This document shows, piece by piece, positions 33,961 to 44,070 of a DNA stretch of 64,000 nucleotides (position 1 is the stretch's first letter; each line of letters opens with the position of its first letter). A program made the position numbers and the translations under genes. The notes under the pieces are model-generated. The model ran no database searches and had not been told where the DNA came from. It saw only the letters and a program-made list of their open reading frames with translations. Source of the stretch: an uncultured Alphaproteobacteria bacterium (GTDB taxonomy: Bacteria > Pseudomonadota > Alphaproteobacteria > Caulobacterales > Hyphomonadaceae); the NCBI GenBank assembly GCA_903831255.1, contig CAIKWZ010000033.1, forward strand, positions 1 through 64,000, read 5' to 3'.

Positions 33961-35037
33961 ATGGTTAATAACGTAACGCTTCGGGTGGTGGAAAACACGG
34001 GAATGGACAAGCAAAAGGCTCTGGAGACAGCCCTTGGGCAAATCGAGCGCAATTTCGGCAAGGGCTCGATCATGCGTCTCGGCGATCAGAAGGCGCTCGA
34101 TATTGAAGCGGTGTCGACGGGCTCTCTTGGGCTGGATATCGCCCTGGGTATCGGTGGGTTGCCGAAGGGGCGCATCATCGAGATTTACGGTCCGGAAAGC
34201 TCGGGCAAGACGACTTTGGCTCTGCATGTGATCGCGGAAGCGCAAAAGAGCGGCGGAGTGGGCGCATTCCTAGACGCCGAGCATGCGCTCGATCCGGTTT
34301 ATGCCGCGAAACTCGGAGTGGACCTGGATGACCTGCTCGTTTCGCAGCCTGACACGGGCGAACAGGCTCTTGAGATTGCGGACACGCTGGTTCGTTCGGG
34401 GGCGGTAGATGTCCTCGTGATCGATTCGGTGGCGGCTCTGACACCCCGAGCGGAGCTCGAGGGTGAGATGGGCGACAGCCTTCCGGGCCTTCAGGCTCGT
34501 TTGATGAGCCAGGCCCTGCGGAAGCTTACCGCCTCGATTTCCAAGTCGAAAACCATGGTGATCTTCATTAACCAGATAAGGATGAAGATTGGCGTCATGT
34601 TCGGGTCCCCCGAGACGACGACCGGTGGAAACGCCCTCAAGTTCTATGCGTCTGTTCGTCTCGACATCCGTCGGATCGGTCAGATCAAGGATCGCGAAGA
34701 GGTTGTCGGCAATCAGACCCGGGTCAAGGTGGTCAAGAACAAGGTTGCTCCCCCGTTCCGTCAGGTCGAGTTCGATATCATTTACGGAGAGGGCGTTTCC
34801 AAGATGGGCGAGCTGGTCGATCTTGGGGTCAAGGCCAATGTGGTGGAGAAATCAGGATCCTGGTTTTCGTTCAGGTCCCAGCGGATCGGACAGGGGCGGG
34901 AGAATGCAAAGAAGTTTCTCCGGGATAACCCAGCTATGGCCCTTGAGATCGAGGACGCAATTCGCAAGAACGCCGGCCTGATCTCTGAGGGCCTTCTCGC
35001 CACCGATGAGGGTGGAGATGAGGCTGCGGAGGCTTAG
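33961..35037 (+). CDS. recA: Recombinase RecA
   Basis: RecA forms filaments on single-stranded DNA, drives strand exchange and triggers LexA self-cleavage. The ATG at 33961 has GAGGAG upstream and gives 358 residues; a GTG at 33940 would add seven. Walker A is GPESSGKT at 77-84, Walker B is in [12 protein letters not shown], and loop 2 is [20 protein letters not shown]. The acidic tail ([11 protein letters not shown]) is normal. RecR, a RecA loader, is encoded at 8988-9587. Confidence 0.99.
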   Translation: MVNNVTLRVVENTGMDKQKALETALGQIERNFGKGSIMRLGDQKALDIEAVSTGSLGLDIALGIGGLPKGRIIEIYGPESSGKTTLALHVIAEAQKSGGVGAFLDAEHALDPVYAAKLGVDLDDLLVSQPDTGEQALEIADTLVRSGAVDVLVIDSVAALTPRAELEGEMGDSLPGLQARLMSQALRKLTASISKSKTMVIFINQIRMKIGVMFGSPETTTGGNALKFYASVRLDIRRIGQIKDREEVVGNQTRVKVVKNKVAPPFRQVEFDIIYGEGVSKMGELVDLGVKANVVEKSGSWFSFRSQRIGQGRENAKKFLRDNPAMALEIEDAIRKNAGLISEGLLATDEGGDEAAEA

Positions 35038-35056
35038 GTTTTTGACGAAGACAGGT

Positions 35057-35096
35057 AAAACCCGCGGCTCTCAGAAGGGGCGGCGGGTTTTGCTTT
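35057..35096 (+). terminator. Rho-independent terminator of recA
   Basis: AAAACCCGC at 35057-35065 pairs with GCGGGTTTT at 35083-35091, 20 bp after the recA stop. The run TTTTGCTTTT follows. This is the clearest intrinsic terminator in the window. Confidence 0.88.
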
Positions 35097-35296
35097 TCTG
35101 ACCATCTCGGAGTGACCGGGGCGTTGGATTTGATCGTCCGGTTCGGTTCCGTCGATTGGGCGGTCGTTTTGCTTGGCGCCGCGACGGGGGGGGCTTATAT
35201 CGCGTTCATTCCCAAGTATCGCCCGGATCTACGGCGGGTTTTGGGAAAAAGCGTGTCGTCCCGGATCTGCCCGCCCCTCACGGAGCTGTTTGTTTC

Positions 35297-37987
35297 ATGT
35301 CCACCCGTCGCTCCTCGCGTTCCAAGGCCGGCAGGCCGACATCCGTCAATGCTATCCGATCTGCGTTTTTGGACTACTTCGCGTCGGCTGATCATGTCGT
35401 TCGTCCATCTTCGCCCCTCGTGCCTCAAGGTGATGCAACCCTGTTGTTCACCAATGCCGGGATGGTTCAGTTCAAGAACATCTTTACAGGTCTCGAGAAG
35501 CCTTTCGCGCCGCGAGCTGCGACGTCCCAAAAATGTGTTCGAGCGGGGGGCAAGCACAACGACCTGGATAATGTCGGCTACACAGCCCGCCACCATACGT
35601 TCTTTGAGATGCTTGGGAATTTCTCCTTTGGAGACTATTTCAAGGAGCAGGCCATCGAGCATGCATGGAAGCTTGTCACGGAGGGATTTGGTCTGTCTCC
35701 CAAAAAGCTTCTCGTGACTGTTTATCATGAGGACGAGGAAGCGGCGGGCTATTGGAGAAAGATCGCCGGTCTTTCGGAAGATCGGATTATTCGTATCGCC
35801 ACTTCGGATAATTTCTGGTCGATGGGCGATACAGGACCCTGCGGCCCCTGCTCGGAGATCTTCTACGATCACGGAGACAAGATCTGGGGAGGCCCCCCAG
35901 GGTCTGCCGAACAGGACGGCGATCGCTTCATTGAGATCTGGAATCTTGTCTTCATGCAGTTCGAACAGGCTTCGGATGGAAGCAGGAAGCTTCTGCCCAA
36001 ACCTTCGATCGACACCGGCATGGGTCTGGAGCGGATCTCAGCCATCCTGCAGGGCGTACATAACAATTACGAGATTGATCTGTTCCAGGCGCTGATCACA
36101 GCGGAGGAGGAGGTCTATTCGCGACGCGCGGAGGGAGACGAGCTCGCTTCCTTCCGCGTAATTGCAGACCATCTTCGTGCGACCTCCTTCCTGATGGCTG
36201 ATGGCGTGATGCCGTCGAACGAAGGACGAGGGTATGTGCTTCGACGGATCATGCGCAGGGCGATGCGCCACGGTCACATGCTGGGCGCGCGTGAACCTTC
36301 TATGCATCGGCTTGTGGGTGCGCTGGTCGAGCAGATGGGGGAGGCTTATCCGGAGTTGGCGCGAGCGCAGGCTTCTATCGAGAGCATTCTCGAGCAGGAG
36401 GAGGCAAGCTTCCAGCGCACGCTCGGTCGTGGTTTGCAACTCCTCGATGATGCAGTCGGCGGACTGCCGTCCGGAGGAGTGCTTCCCGGCGAGACGGCGT
36501 TTCGTCTTTACGACACCTATGGTTTCCCGCTCGATCTCACTCAGGACGTTCTGCGCGCGCGCGGGCTGTCCGTTGATGAGGCGGGTTTTCAGTCTGCGAT
36601 GGCGGAGCAGCGCGCGCGCTCTCAGGAAAGCTGGAAGGGATCCGGCGAACAGGGGGCAGGCGAGGCCTGGTTCGCTCTGCGCGATGCGAGCGGAGCGACC
36701 AATTTTAGCGGGTATGACGCTGCGAGCGGCTCTTCGCCCTTGGTTGCGATCGTTCGCCAGGGCGAGCCCTGCGACTCTCTTGGAGAGGGTGAGGCTGCCG
36801 AACTCGTGTTTTCCCAGACGCCCTTTTATGCGGAATCGGGCGGACAGAGCGGCGACAAAGGCGAGATCCGCTTTGCGGGCGGAGCGGTGTTTCAGGTTGA
36901 AGACGTCCAGAAGCGTGCTGGCGATCTGTTCGCCCATGTCGGGACCTTAACGGCCGGCTCTCTCCGGATCGGCGATCTGGCCACCCTGCAGATTGACACG
37001 AACAGACGGGCGCGTATTCGGGCTAATCATTCCGCGACGCATCTGCTTCATGCAGCTCTTCGCAATCGTCTCGGGCGGCACGTGACCCAAAAGGGTTCTC
37101 TGGTTGAAGCAGATTATTTCCGCTTCGACTTTTCGCACAATGCTCCGCTGACCCGTGAGGATATCGACGCCGTAGAGGCTGAGGTGAATACTGTTATTCG
37201 CCAGAATGCGGCCTCGGAGGTCCGTGAGATGTCGCCGGAGGCTGCGGTCAAGGCGGGAGCGTTGGCGTTGTTCGGGGAAAAGTATGGAGAGGTTGTCCGC
37301 GTTCTTCGTCTTGGAAATTCTCCAGACGAGGACGGCGGCGCCTACTCGGTCGAGTTGTGCGGCGGCACTCATGTCGCCCGAACCGGCGACATCGCTGTAT
37401 TCGTGGTGACTGGCGAGGGTGGCGTTTCCGCCGGCGTGAGGCGCATCGAGGCTGCTACAGGTGCGCAGGCCCTAAGCTTCCTTAAGGCTCGAGCGGGTCT
37501 CGCGCGGGATGTCGCCGATCAGCTCAAGGCCCCTGTTGTTGAGGCGCCGGCGCGTGTTCAGGCGCTTCTCGAGCAGAGGCGTAAGCTTGAGCAGGAGCTG
37601 GCGGATGCGCGTCGCAAACTTGCGATGGGGGGGGCGGGCGGCGGTTCTGCGGCTCCTGAACAGATCGCGGGCGTGCAGTTTCTCGGCAAGATCGCTGAGG
37701 GCGTGCAGCCCCGCGATCTGAAATCGATGGTTGATGAGGCGAAGCAGAAGCTGGGATCCGGCGTCGCCGTGTTTGTAGCGGTGACCGATGGAAAGGCGGC
37801 CGTGGTGGTCGGCGTCACTGATGATCTGAAGGCTCGCTTCAGCGCCGTGGATCTGGTGCGGTCAGCCGCTTCGGCCCTTGGGGGATCAGGAGGCGGCGGA
37901 CGGCCTGATCTGGCTCAGGCCGGCGGACCTGACGGCGCTCGCGCGGAGGAGGCCATTGCGGCGGTCAAGGCGGCGCTCGAAGCGTAG
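35297..37987 (+). CDS. alaS: Alanyl-tRNA synthetase
   Basis: Charges tRNA-Ala and edits mischarged Ser and Gly. The ATG at 35297 gives 896 residues; the open frame runs further back to 35156 but that part is not family-like. The class II catalytic domain begins [20 protein letters not shown], the editing domain has NHSATHLLH and CGGTHVART (zinc ligands), and the C-Ala domain ends the protein (about 780-896). No ribosome site stands out before the ATG. Many proteobacteria also pair recA with alaS, often with recX between; recX is absent here. Confidence 0.98.
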   Translation: MSTRRSSRSKAGRPTSVNAIRSAFLDYFASADHVVRPSSPLVPQGDATLLFTNAGMVQFKNIFTGLEKPFAPRAATSQKCVRAGGKHNDLDNVGYTARHHTFFEMLGNFSFGDYFKEQAIEHAWKLVTEGFGLSPKKLLVTVYHEDEEAAGYWRKIAGLSEDRIIRIATSDNFWSMGDTGPCGPCSEIFYDHGDKIWGGPPGSAEQDGDRFIEIWNLVFMQFEQASDGSRKLLPKPSIDTGMGLERISAILQGVHNNYEIDLFQALITAEEEVYSRRAEGDELASFRVIADHLRATSFLMADGVMPSNEGRGYVLRRIMRRAMRHGHMLGAREPSMHRLVGALVEQMGEAYPELARAQASIESILEQEEASFQRTLGRGLQLLDDAVGGLPSGGVLPGETAFRLYDTYGFPLDLTQDVLRARGLSVDEAGFQSAMAEQRARSQESWKGSGEQGAGEAWFALRDASGATNFSGYDAASGSSPLVAIVRQGEPCDSLGEGEAAELVFSQTPFYAESGGQSGDKGEIRFAGGAVFQVEDVQKRAGDLFAHVGTLTAGSLRIGDLATLQIDTNRRARIRANHSATHLLHAALRNRLGRHVTQKGSLVEADYFRFDFSHNAPLTREDIDAVEAEVNTVIRQNAASEVREMSPEAAVKAGALALFGEKYGEVVRVLRLGNSPDEDGGAYSVELCGGTHVARTGDIAVFVVTGEGGVSAGVRRIEAATGAQALSFLKARAGLARDVADQLKAPVVEAPARVQALLEQRRKLEQELADARRKLAMGGAGGGSAAPEQIAGVQFLGKIAEGVQPRDLKSMVDEAKQKLGSGVAVFVAVTDGKAAVVVGVTDDLKARFSAVDLVRSAASALGGSGGGGRPDLAQAGGPDGARAEEAIAAVKAALEA

Positions 37988-38034
37988 TCTGATCCCGCGG
38001 GGGTCGTGTTTCCCTTTTTGATGACCGCCCTCGT

Positions 38035-38424
38035 TCAATGAGCGATCACCATGTTGAGGGAAAGAAAGCGCTCCGCGAGACCAAGGCTGGAGGCAGCCGC
38101 CAGCGCGGTCCACTCTCCGATATCAAGGCGCGGCGCTCTGTGACGAAGCGCCAGGATGAACCTGAGAAGACTGGCGGCGAGGCCTAATCCCGACAGGGCG
38201 AACGCAAATGACGCGGAGGAGGGGGACCGAGACGCGTGGGCGAAGGTCACCGCCAGAGCGAGAAGAATGAGCGCCGTCACGTGCCGACCATAGTCGGCAT
38301 CCAGTTGGTTGAGCGCCGAGTGAGGGGAGGCTTCGTCGGGTCTCGCTGGTATACGCCCGAGCAGCAGGTGAAGGACCAGGCCGAATGCGCTCACGCCTCC
38401 GGCGAAAAGGAATATGTAATTCAT
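38035..38424 (-). CDS. Unknown four-pass membrane protein, 129 aa
   Basis: A small hydrophobic protein with about four membrane segments (about 3-23, 48-67, 73-95, 108-127). I recognise no family motif. It starts with MNYIFLFAGGVSAFGLVLHL. It is convergent with alaS, 47 bp apart, and lies 162 bp from icd on the same strand. Confidence 0.65.
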   Translation of the reverse strand: MNYIFLFAGGVSAFGLVLHLLLGRIPARPDEASPHSALNQLDADYGRHVTALILLALAVTFAHASRSPSSASFAFALSGLGLAASLLRFILALRHRAPRLDIGEWTALAAASSLGLAERFLSLNMVIAH

Positions 38425-38492
38425 GATCGATCCCGCGCTTCGATCAGTGAGTCATAGCCTCAGCTGATCGAATGCGAAATCCGGACAAAACA

Positions 38493-38533
38493 CCCTGACG
38501 ACCGCGATCATCCTCTCAGGGCGATCGTCAGGG
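38493..38533. repeat. Inverted repeat downstream of icd (outer)
   Basis: CCCTGACGA at 38493-38501 pairs with TCGTCAGGG at 38525-38533. It lies about 55 bp beyond the icd stop on the minus strand, past the tighter hairpin at 38557-38579, and may be a second transcription stop or the promoter operator of the next gene. Confidence 0.4.
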
Positions 38534-38556
38534 CGGTCCGAATATTCGGGTCAACC

Positions 38557-38579
38557 GCAGACGCCGTAAGGGCGTCTGC
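38557..38579 (-). terminator. Hairpin after icd
   Basis: GCAGACGCC at 38557-38565 and GGCGTCTGC at 38571-38579 form a perfect 9-bp stem with a 5-nt loop, 7 bp beyond the icd stop. No T-run follows on the minus strand. It is probably the icd terminator or 3'-end stabiliser. Confidence 0.55.
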
Positions 38580-38586
38580 TGCGACC

Positions 38587-39804
38587 TCAACGCGCCATGG
38601 CTTCCTGGAAGTTTGCGGCGATCTTTTCGATGAAGCCTTCTGTCGTCAGCCAGGACTGATTTTCTCCGACGAGCAGAGACAGATCCTTGGTCATGAAGCC
38701 CGCTTCAACAGTTTCGATCGTCGTTTTCTCCAGCGTATCGGCGAAACGGGCGAGGTCCTTATTCCCGTCGAGCTTGGCGCGATGCGCGAGGCCGCGCGTC
38801 CAGGCGAAGATCGAGGCGACGGAGTTGGTCGAGGTGGGCTCGCCCTTCTGCCAGTTACGATAGTGACGCGTCACGGTTCCATGTGCGGCTTCAGCTTCAA
38901 CAGTCTTTCCATCGGGTGTCATCAGGACGGAGGTCATCAAGCCGAGAGAGCCGAAGCCCTGCGCTACCGTATCAGACTGAACGTCGCCGTCGTAGTTCTT
39001 GCACGCCCAGACGTAGCCGCCCGACCACTTCATCGCCGAGGCGACCATGTCGTCGATGAGGCGGTGTTCGTAGGTGCCCTTGAACTCCGCAAATTTCGCC
39101 TTGAACTCTGTGTCGAAGATCTCCTGAAAGATATCCTTGAACCGACCGTCATAGGCTTTGAGGATGGTGTTCTTCGTGGAGAGGTAGACGGGCCATTTGC
39201 GCTCGAGGCCGAAGTTCAAGCACGCGCGTGCGAAGTCCCGGATCGACTCGTCGAGATTGTACATGCCCATCGCGATCCCCGCTCCCGGGAAGTCGAAGAC
39301 TTCGTGCTCGATGGGCGTTCCGCCATCGGCCGGGGTGAATTTAATGGTCAGCTTACCCTTGCCAGGAACGAGGAAATCCGTCGCCTTATACTGATCGCCG
39401 AAGGCGTGACGACCGATCACGATCGGCTGCGTCCAGCCGGGCACCAGGCGCGGCACGTTTCTCATGACGATCGGCTCGCGGAAGACCACGCCCCCAAGAA
39501 TATTGCGGATGGTTCCGTTCGGAGACTTCCACATCTTCTTGAGCTTGAATTCCTCCACCCGCGCCTCGTCGGGTGTGATGGTCGCGCACTTGACGGCCAC
39601 GCCGTATTTCTGGGTCGCGAGCGCCGAGTCGATGGTGACCTGATCGTTGGTCGCATCCCGGTTCTCGATCGAAAGATCGTAATATTTCAGATCGATGTCG
39701 AGGTAGGGGAGAATCAGCCTCTCCTTGATGAGCGCCCAGATGATCCGGGTCATTTCATCGCCATCCATTTCGACGACGGGGTTGGCGACCTTGATGACAG
39801 CCAT
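38587..39804 (-). CDS. icd: NADP-dependent isocitrate dehydrogenase
   Basis: Converts isocitrate to 2-oxoglutarate with NADPH formation in the TCA cycle. The ATG at 39804 with GGGAG upstream gives 405 residues, the length of the eukaryote-like form common in alphaproteobacteria. The start is [20 protein letters not shown]. Substrate-binding [19 protein letters not shown] and metal-binding [19 protein letters not shown] are visible. A longer frame to 39960 lacks family likeness. It is divergent from the TrmJ-like gene. Confidence 0.97.
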   Translation of the reverse strand: MAVIKVANPVVEMDGDEMTRIIWALIKERLILPYLDIDLKYYDLSIENRDATNDQVTIDSALATQKYGVAVKCATITPDEARVEEFKLKKMWKSPNGTIRNILGGVVFREPIVMRNVPRLVPGWTQPIVIGRHAFGDQYKATDFLVPGKGKLTIKFTPADGGTPIEHEVFDFPGAGIAMGMYNLDESIRDFARACLNFGLERKWPVYLSTKNTILKAYDGRFKDIFQEIFDTEFKAKFAEFKGTYEHRLIDDMVASAMKWSGGYVWACKNYDGDVQSDTVAQGFGSLGLMTSVLMTPDGKTVEAEAAHGTVTRHYRNWQKGEPTSTNSVASIFAWTRGLAHRAKLDGNKDLARFADTLEKTTIETVEAGFMTKDLSLLVGENQSWLTTEGFIEKIAANFQEAMAR

Positions 39805-39989
39805 GCGGAGAGCTCCCTTGAGGCAGAGCAGGGCGGTCGCAGGACCGCCGGTCTGGTGTTGAACTGCGTGGCCTATATCAGAGCCCTCTCCCGGAACAAA
39901 GAGCGCCCGAGGCCGCATCCAGGTCTCTTTCGACGGGGGGATCGATGGCGCTCTGGCCATTCGCCCTGGAGCGTCGTAGGGGAGCGGCC

Positions 39990-40733
39990 ATGATCTCTCC
40001 CGCCATCATTCTGGTTGCGCCCCAGCTGGGCGAGAATATCGGAGCCGCGGCCCGGGTCATGGGCAATTTCGGGCTTTTCGATCTCAGACTGGTCGCGCCG
40101 AGGGACGGCTGGCCGAACCCCGCCGCTGATACGATGAGCGCCGGCGCTTTTGAGGCCGGCGTATCTGTAACGGTTTTTGATGACGTAGAGGCAGCGGTCG
40201 CGGACTGCGTCCAGGTGCTCGCCACGACGGCCCGCCCTCGCGGCATGATCAAGCCCGTGCTCGACCTTTCCGGAGCCATCGAGGTTTGTGGGTCTGTCGT
40301 GGGACGCGCTGGCGTTCTGTTTGGCGCGGAGCGTACCGGATTGCCAAACGAGGCCGTCGCTCTTGCCGACGCTATCGTCTCATTTCCGGTCAATCCACAG
40401 TTCGCATCCCTTAATCTTGGTCAGGCTGTGGGGGTCTTCAGTTATGGCTGGGCGGCGGCGGCTTCCGCTGAGGCGCCGAGGCTTCAGGACGATCTCCTTC
40501 GCGATTCCCCCGCAACGCGTGATGAACTGATCGGGATGCTCGAGCATTTCGAAGAGGAGCTCGACAGAGCCGGTTTCTTCTTCCCGGTCGTCAAGCGGCC
40601 CGTCATGCAGCTCAATCTCAGAAACGCGTTCACCCGCGCCGGCTGGACGTCGCAGGAGGTCCGAACCTTCCGGGGGGCCATTAAGGCGCTGGCCCTAGGG
40701 AGAGGCAAGGCGCGGGTCGTTCGGGAGGATTAA
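39990..40733 (+). CDS. tRNA/rRNA methyltransferase, TrmJ-like (SPOUT)
   Basis: A 247-residue SpoU-type methyltransferase. The ATG at 39990 has GGGGAG 6 bp upstream. Motif 1 is [14 protein letters not shown], motif 2 [14 protein letters not shown], and motif 3 [15 protein letters not shown]. The closest known type is TrmJ, which methylates the 2'-O of position 32 in tRNA; the C-terminal helical part (about 170-247) fits. The TtcA enzyme at 22178-23092 acts on the same tRNA position. Confidence 0.9.
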   Translation: MISPAIILVAPQLGENIGAAARVMGNFGLFDLRLVAPRDGWPNPAADTMSAGAFEAGVSVTVFDDVEAAVADCVQVLATTARPRGMIKPVLDLSGAIEVCGSVVGRAGVLFGAERTGLPNEAVALADAIVSFPVNPQFASLNLGQAVGVFSYGWAAAASAEAPRLQDDLLRDSPATRDELIGMLEHFEEELDRAGFFFPVVKRPVMQLNLRNAFTRAGWTSQEVRTFRGAIKALALGRGKARVVRED

Positions 40734-40757
40734 TGCCTGAGACCTCTCAAGCTGTTG

Positions 40758-41447
40758 TCAGTGCGCCGGAGGAGCGAGGCAGACATCCGGGACAGCCCAG
40801 CCGATGATCGGGAACGCTTCGCCGCAGACTTCGATACCTCCATGCCACATCATTCTCAGAGCGACGTAGAAGATAATCAGAAGACCGACATACGCGATCC
40901 AGCGGTGGTTATTGAGCAGTCGCGCGATGAACGTTGCAGCCACCCCCATCAAAACGACGGACAGGCCAAGTCCGAACACCAGGATCATCGGGTGCTCGTG
41001 GGCGGCTCCGGCCACGGCCAGAACGTTGTCCAGCGACATTGAGACATCGGCGATTATGATCTGAGTGATCGCCTGTCTCAGGGTCTTGCCCTTGGACCCA
41101 GCGATACGACCGTCTGAGTTTAGGTCCTGACCCGTCAAGGCTTCGGTTTCGGTCTGATGTCCGCCGGAGCGCAATTCCCGCCACATTTTCCAGCAAACCC
41201 AGAGAAGCAGAACTCCGCCCGCGAACAAAAGCCCGACAATCGCCAGCAGCTGGGTCGCGACCAGCGCGAATGCGATCCGCAGCACGGTGGCTGCCAGCAC
41301 CCCCATGAGGATCGCCTTGTTTCTCTGCTCCTGGGGGAGACCGGCCGCCGCGAGGCCGATCACCACGGCGTTGTCGCCAGCCAGAACAAGATCGATCATC
41401 ACCACTGTGAGGAACGCCTGGATCGCTTCGGGTGTCAGGAAGTCCAT
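40758..41447 (-). CDS. TerC family membrane protein
   Basis: A 229-residue protein with about seven membrane segments. The TerC marks are two acidic motifs, VVMIDLVLAGDNAVVIGLAA near the start and IIIADVSMSLDNVLAVAGAA in the middle, with a charged loop between (about 92-120). Family members export metal ions such as manganese or help cofactor loading at the membrane; the substrate here is unknown. It is convergent with the TrmJ-like gene, 24 bp apart. Confidence 0.92.
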   Translation of the reverse strand: MDFLTPEAIQAFLTVVMIDLVLAGDNAVVIGLAAAGLPQEQRNKAILMGVLAATVLRIAFALVATQLLAIVGLLFAGGVLLLWVCWKMWRELRSGGHQTETEALTGQDLNSDGRIAGSKGKTLRQAITQIIIADVSMSLDNVLAVAGAAHEHPMILVFGLGLSVVLMGVAATFIARLLNNHRWIAYVGLLIIFYVALRMMWHGGIEVCGEAFPIIGWAVPDVCLAPPAH

Positions 41448-41736
41448 GGACGGCGACGCTCCGGATCACTTGGTATAAGAAGGGTTAATCTCCTATTCGC
41501 TCTTCGGAACCGCTTTTCAAGGGGCAGGGAGCGGAATCGACGTTGAATGCCTTATCGCGGAGGGCTTTGTCGCCCACCTCCGCGGCCGGCGGCTTGACTT
41601 CCCCATCCCGATCCTGTTTGTGCGCGTCTTCCCCGGTCCATCCATCGGTCGGGGTGAATGACGGAAGGCGCGCCGCCGCCGTTGAAATCGCGTATCCATG
41701 TGGGATGCGCCGGAGCGCGCCGCAGATGAGGATCTG

Positions 41737-42354
41737 ATGTCGAAACGCAGAAATGCGAAATATAAGCTTGACCGGCGGGTTGGGGAAAACGTCTGGGGTC
41801 GCCCCAAGAGCCCCGTGAACAGCCGCCAGAGCCGTCCGGGTCAGCATGGCGCCCGTCGCACCAGCAAGCCGTCCGACTTCGGCCTTCAGCTCATGGCCAA
41901 GCAGAAGCTGAAGGGCTTTTACGGAGACATCACTGAAAAGCAGTTCCGGAAGGTCTATGATGAGGCCGCCCGTCGTCGGGGCAACACGGCCGAGCTTCTG
42001 GTCGGCCTTCTCGAGTCCCGTCTTGATACAGTCGTTTATCGGGCCAAGTTTGTTCCGACCGTTTTTGCGGCTCGTCAGTTCGTGAACCATGGCCATGTCA
42101 CCGTGAACGGCATCCGGGCGAACATCGCCTCCATGATGATCCGGCCTGGCGACGTCATCGAAGTGCGCGAGCGCTCGCGCAATATGGCTCTCGTCATCGA
42201 AGCCATGGGATCGGCCGAGCGGGATATTCCTGACTATCTCGAGGTTGACGCCAAGGCGATGACCGCGAAGTTTGTCCGGATGCCTGCTCTGGGAGAGATC
42301 CCGTATGCGGCCAAGATGGAACCGAACCTGGTCGTCGAATACTATTCGTCGTAA
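41737..42354 (+). CDS. rpsD: 30S ribosomal protein S4
   Basis: S4 starts assembly of the 16S 5' domain. The ATG at 41737 has GATGAGGAT upstream; the product of 205 residues begins [20 protein letters not shown]. The S4 RNA-binding domain (about 95-155) shows [14 protein letters not shown] and [13 protein letters not shown]. It stands outside the usual ribosomal operons, as is common for alphaproteobacterial rpsD. The 290 bp upstream hold only its promoter region. Confidence 0.99.
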   Translation: MSKRRNAKYKLDRRVGENVWGRPKSPVNSRQSRPGQHGARRTSKPSDFGLQLMAKQKLKGFYGDITEKQFRKVYDEAARRRGNTAELLVGLLESRLDTVVYRAKFVPTVFAARQFVNHGHVTVNGIRANIASMMIRPGDVIEVRERSRNMALVIEAMGSAERDIPDYLEVDAKAMTAKFVRMPALGEIPYAAKMEPNLVVEYYSS

Positions 42355-42397
42355 CGTTCGTCTTCGCGCCTAAAGACTTTCATAGAATGCGTGCGGG

Positions 42398-42419
42398 GCG
42401 GCTCTGGAAACAGGGCCGC
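42398..42419. terminator. Hairpin with GAAA loop after rpsD
   Basis: GCGGCTCTG (42398-42406) pairs with CAGGGCCGC (42411-42419) with one G-T wobble and a GAAA tetraloop. It lies 44 bp after the rpsD stop and 47 bp before ppk2. No T-run follows. Confidence 0.45.
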
Positions 42420-42465
42420 TCCTGTGCTTTCAGAGGACTTGGGCGATCGCCGGAGGAGACGGGAC

Positions 42466-43302
42466 ATGGGCCGTTCGCCTGCATTCTCGAAAGTGCGGTC
42501 CGTCACCCGAATTCCAGCAGGCGGGCGCTCGAGGGTCGATCTTCGCAAGCGTGACACGGATGACAGCATCCTGTTTCGTGACAAGGATCAGGCTCTCGTC
42601 AGTCTGGATGCAGACGCTCAGCGTATCGATGTCCTTCAGGATGCTCTTTTTGCGGCGCAAGCCGGCTCACTGCTGGTGGTTCTTCAGGGTATTGATACGT
42701 CCGGCAAGGATGGGGTCACCAAGGCGGTGTTTCGATATACCAGTCCGCTCGGGGTAAGGGTTCATCCGTTTGGTCGCCCCAGCGAGATGGAGCTTGCCCA
42801 CGATTACCTCTGGCGGATCCATCAGGCGGTTCCTCGTCGAGGGCATATCGCTGTGTTTAACCGCTCTCATTACGAGGATGTTCTGGTGGTTCGCGTCCGT
42901 AATCTGGCGCCTCGCGACCGTGTTGATGAGCGATATGAGCAGATCAATGAGTTTGAGAGGCACCTTGTCGCCAACGGTACGCGGGTCTTGAAGCTCATGC
43001 TTCACGTCTCGCACGAGGAGCAGGGGCGTCGGCTGAAGGAACGGTTGGAGCGACCGGAGAAGCGTTGGAAATTCAACCCTGACGACCTCGCCGACCGGCA
43101 ATTATGGGATGAGTATCAGGAGGCCTATGAAATCATGCTCAGGTCCTGTTCGACCAAGCATGCGCCCTGGCATGTCATCCCCGCTGACAGCAAGACCCGA
43201 CGCGACGCCATCGCCGCCCGGCTGGTGCTGGCGGAACTGGAAGACATGTCGCCAACGTATCCGGACCCCGGATACCGCCCTGATCAGTTCCAGATCGATT
43301 AA
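42466..43302 (+). CDS. ppk2: Polyphosphate kinase 2 family protein
   Basis: PPK2 enzymes use polyphosphate to phosphorylate nucleotides. The ATG at 42466 follows GGAGGAG and gives 278 residues. Walker A is GIDTSGKDG (about 69-77), Walker B lies near RGHIAVFNRSHYEDVLVVRV, and the lid has ERPEKRWKFNPDDL. Length and single domain fit the class that uses AMP or NMP/NDP. Its stop overlaps the stop of the convergent DUF2807 gene within TTAA at 43299-43302. Confidence 0.93.
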   Translation: MGRSPAFSKVRSVTRIPAGGRSRVDLRKRDTDDSILFRDKDQALVSLDADAQRIDVLQDALFAAQAGSLLVVLQGIDTSGKDGVTKAVFRYTSPLGVRVHPFGRPSEMELAHDYLWRIHQAVPRRGHIAVFNRSHYEDVLVVRVRNLAPRDRVDERYEQINEFERHLVANGTRVLKLMLHVSHEEQGRRLKERLERPEKRWKFNPDDLADRQLWDEYQEAYEIMLRSCSTKHAPWHVIPADSKTRRDAIAARLVLAELEDMSPTYPDPGYRPDQFQID

Positions 43303-43952
43303 CGTTCCGATCCCGAAGTGACGGATCCGCCGCTCGAGCTCGACATGTTGAGGCGTGAAGGACCGCCCATAATGCGAATGCTCGCGCCTGAGGAGGCGTT
43401 GGCTGCAGCCGCTTCGGATGCGCGAACTGTTATCTCTGATCCGGAAGACGCCTCAGTCCTGACGGATTGGCATGCGAGCTGATCTCCGGTGAACTGAGCC
43501 CCAGACGAGGCCGTCGCCTGAAGGTTTGAGCACGTTCCAGTCAGCGCGATGCTGGCGCCGCTGGAAGCGACAAGCTTCATATCGCCGAGGCGAAGGTCGG
43601 CGCCTTTGATTTCACTTCCGGAGGAGGCGGAGAGTGACGACAGGGCGGGGCTCTGGACTCTCACCATAAAATCGCCTGCGGGGCGCGGCATGATTGAAAA
43701 GCGGGTTTTTCGAGTGATTTCAAGGATGCCCTTGTTCACCTTCAGTGTGATCTCATCGAAGGGCTTGCCTTCGGTTTCGACCGTGACGCTATAAGGCCCT
43801 TCAAGCAGCGTCACAGAGATGCCTGAAGCGGCTGAAACCCCGGTAAAGCCGGTCAGAGCGTAGGATCGCGTTTCGGCTGCGGCGGTATGAGAGATGGTCG
43901 CCAGGCCGACAAAGACACCCGCCGAAGCGAGGAACACGGCGCATTTCATCAT
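43299..43952 (-). CDS. DUF2807 (GIN domain) secreted protein
   Basis: A 217-residue exported protein with a signal peptide (about 1-26, cleaved after TAAA). The GIN domain follows. A motif of the type ASSGS or ASSGA recurs about every 20 residues (SASSGSEIKG, VASSGASIAL, TASSGAQFTG, EASSGSEITV, NASSGASIRI), as in a beta-solenoid where each coil places SSG at one corner. The ATG at 43952 has GGAG 5 bp upstream. Function of the family is unknown; a surface or periplasmic role is likely. Confidence 0.87.
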   Translation of the reverse strand: MMKCAVFLASAGVFVGLATISHTAAAETRSYALTGFTGVSAASGISVTLLEGPYSVTVETEGKPFDEITLKVNKGILEITRKTRFSIMPRPAGDFMVRVQSPALSSLSASSGSEIKGADLRLGDMKLVASSGASIALTGTCSNLQATASSGAQFTGDQLACQSVRTEASSGSEITVRASEAAAANASSGASIRIMGGPSRLNMSSSSGGSVTSGSER

Positions 43953-44070
43953 GGCGTCTCCAGACGGACCCGATGGATCATGCAAACTCATTCATAGAGG
44001 CTTACAACGCGTTCGACGTCAATCCAGCGCGTCGAACCGACGCGTTAATCGACGTCATGCAAACGGAATG

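Noticed and set aside
35112-35296. Open frame before alaS with membrane-like residues
   Set aside because: It starts with GTG, has no ribosome site, runs on into alaS in another frame and matches no family; a terminator of recA lies just before it.
38782-39993. 403-codon frame opposite icd
   Set aside because: It covers icd on the other strand; high GC at third positions creates long false frames, and the icd product is unmistakable.
41485-42096. Long open frame antisense to rpsD
   Set aside because: It is the mirror of the strongly conserved rpsD frame and shows no family features or ribosome site.
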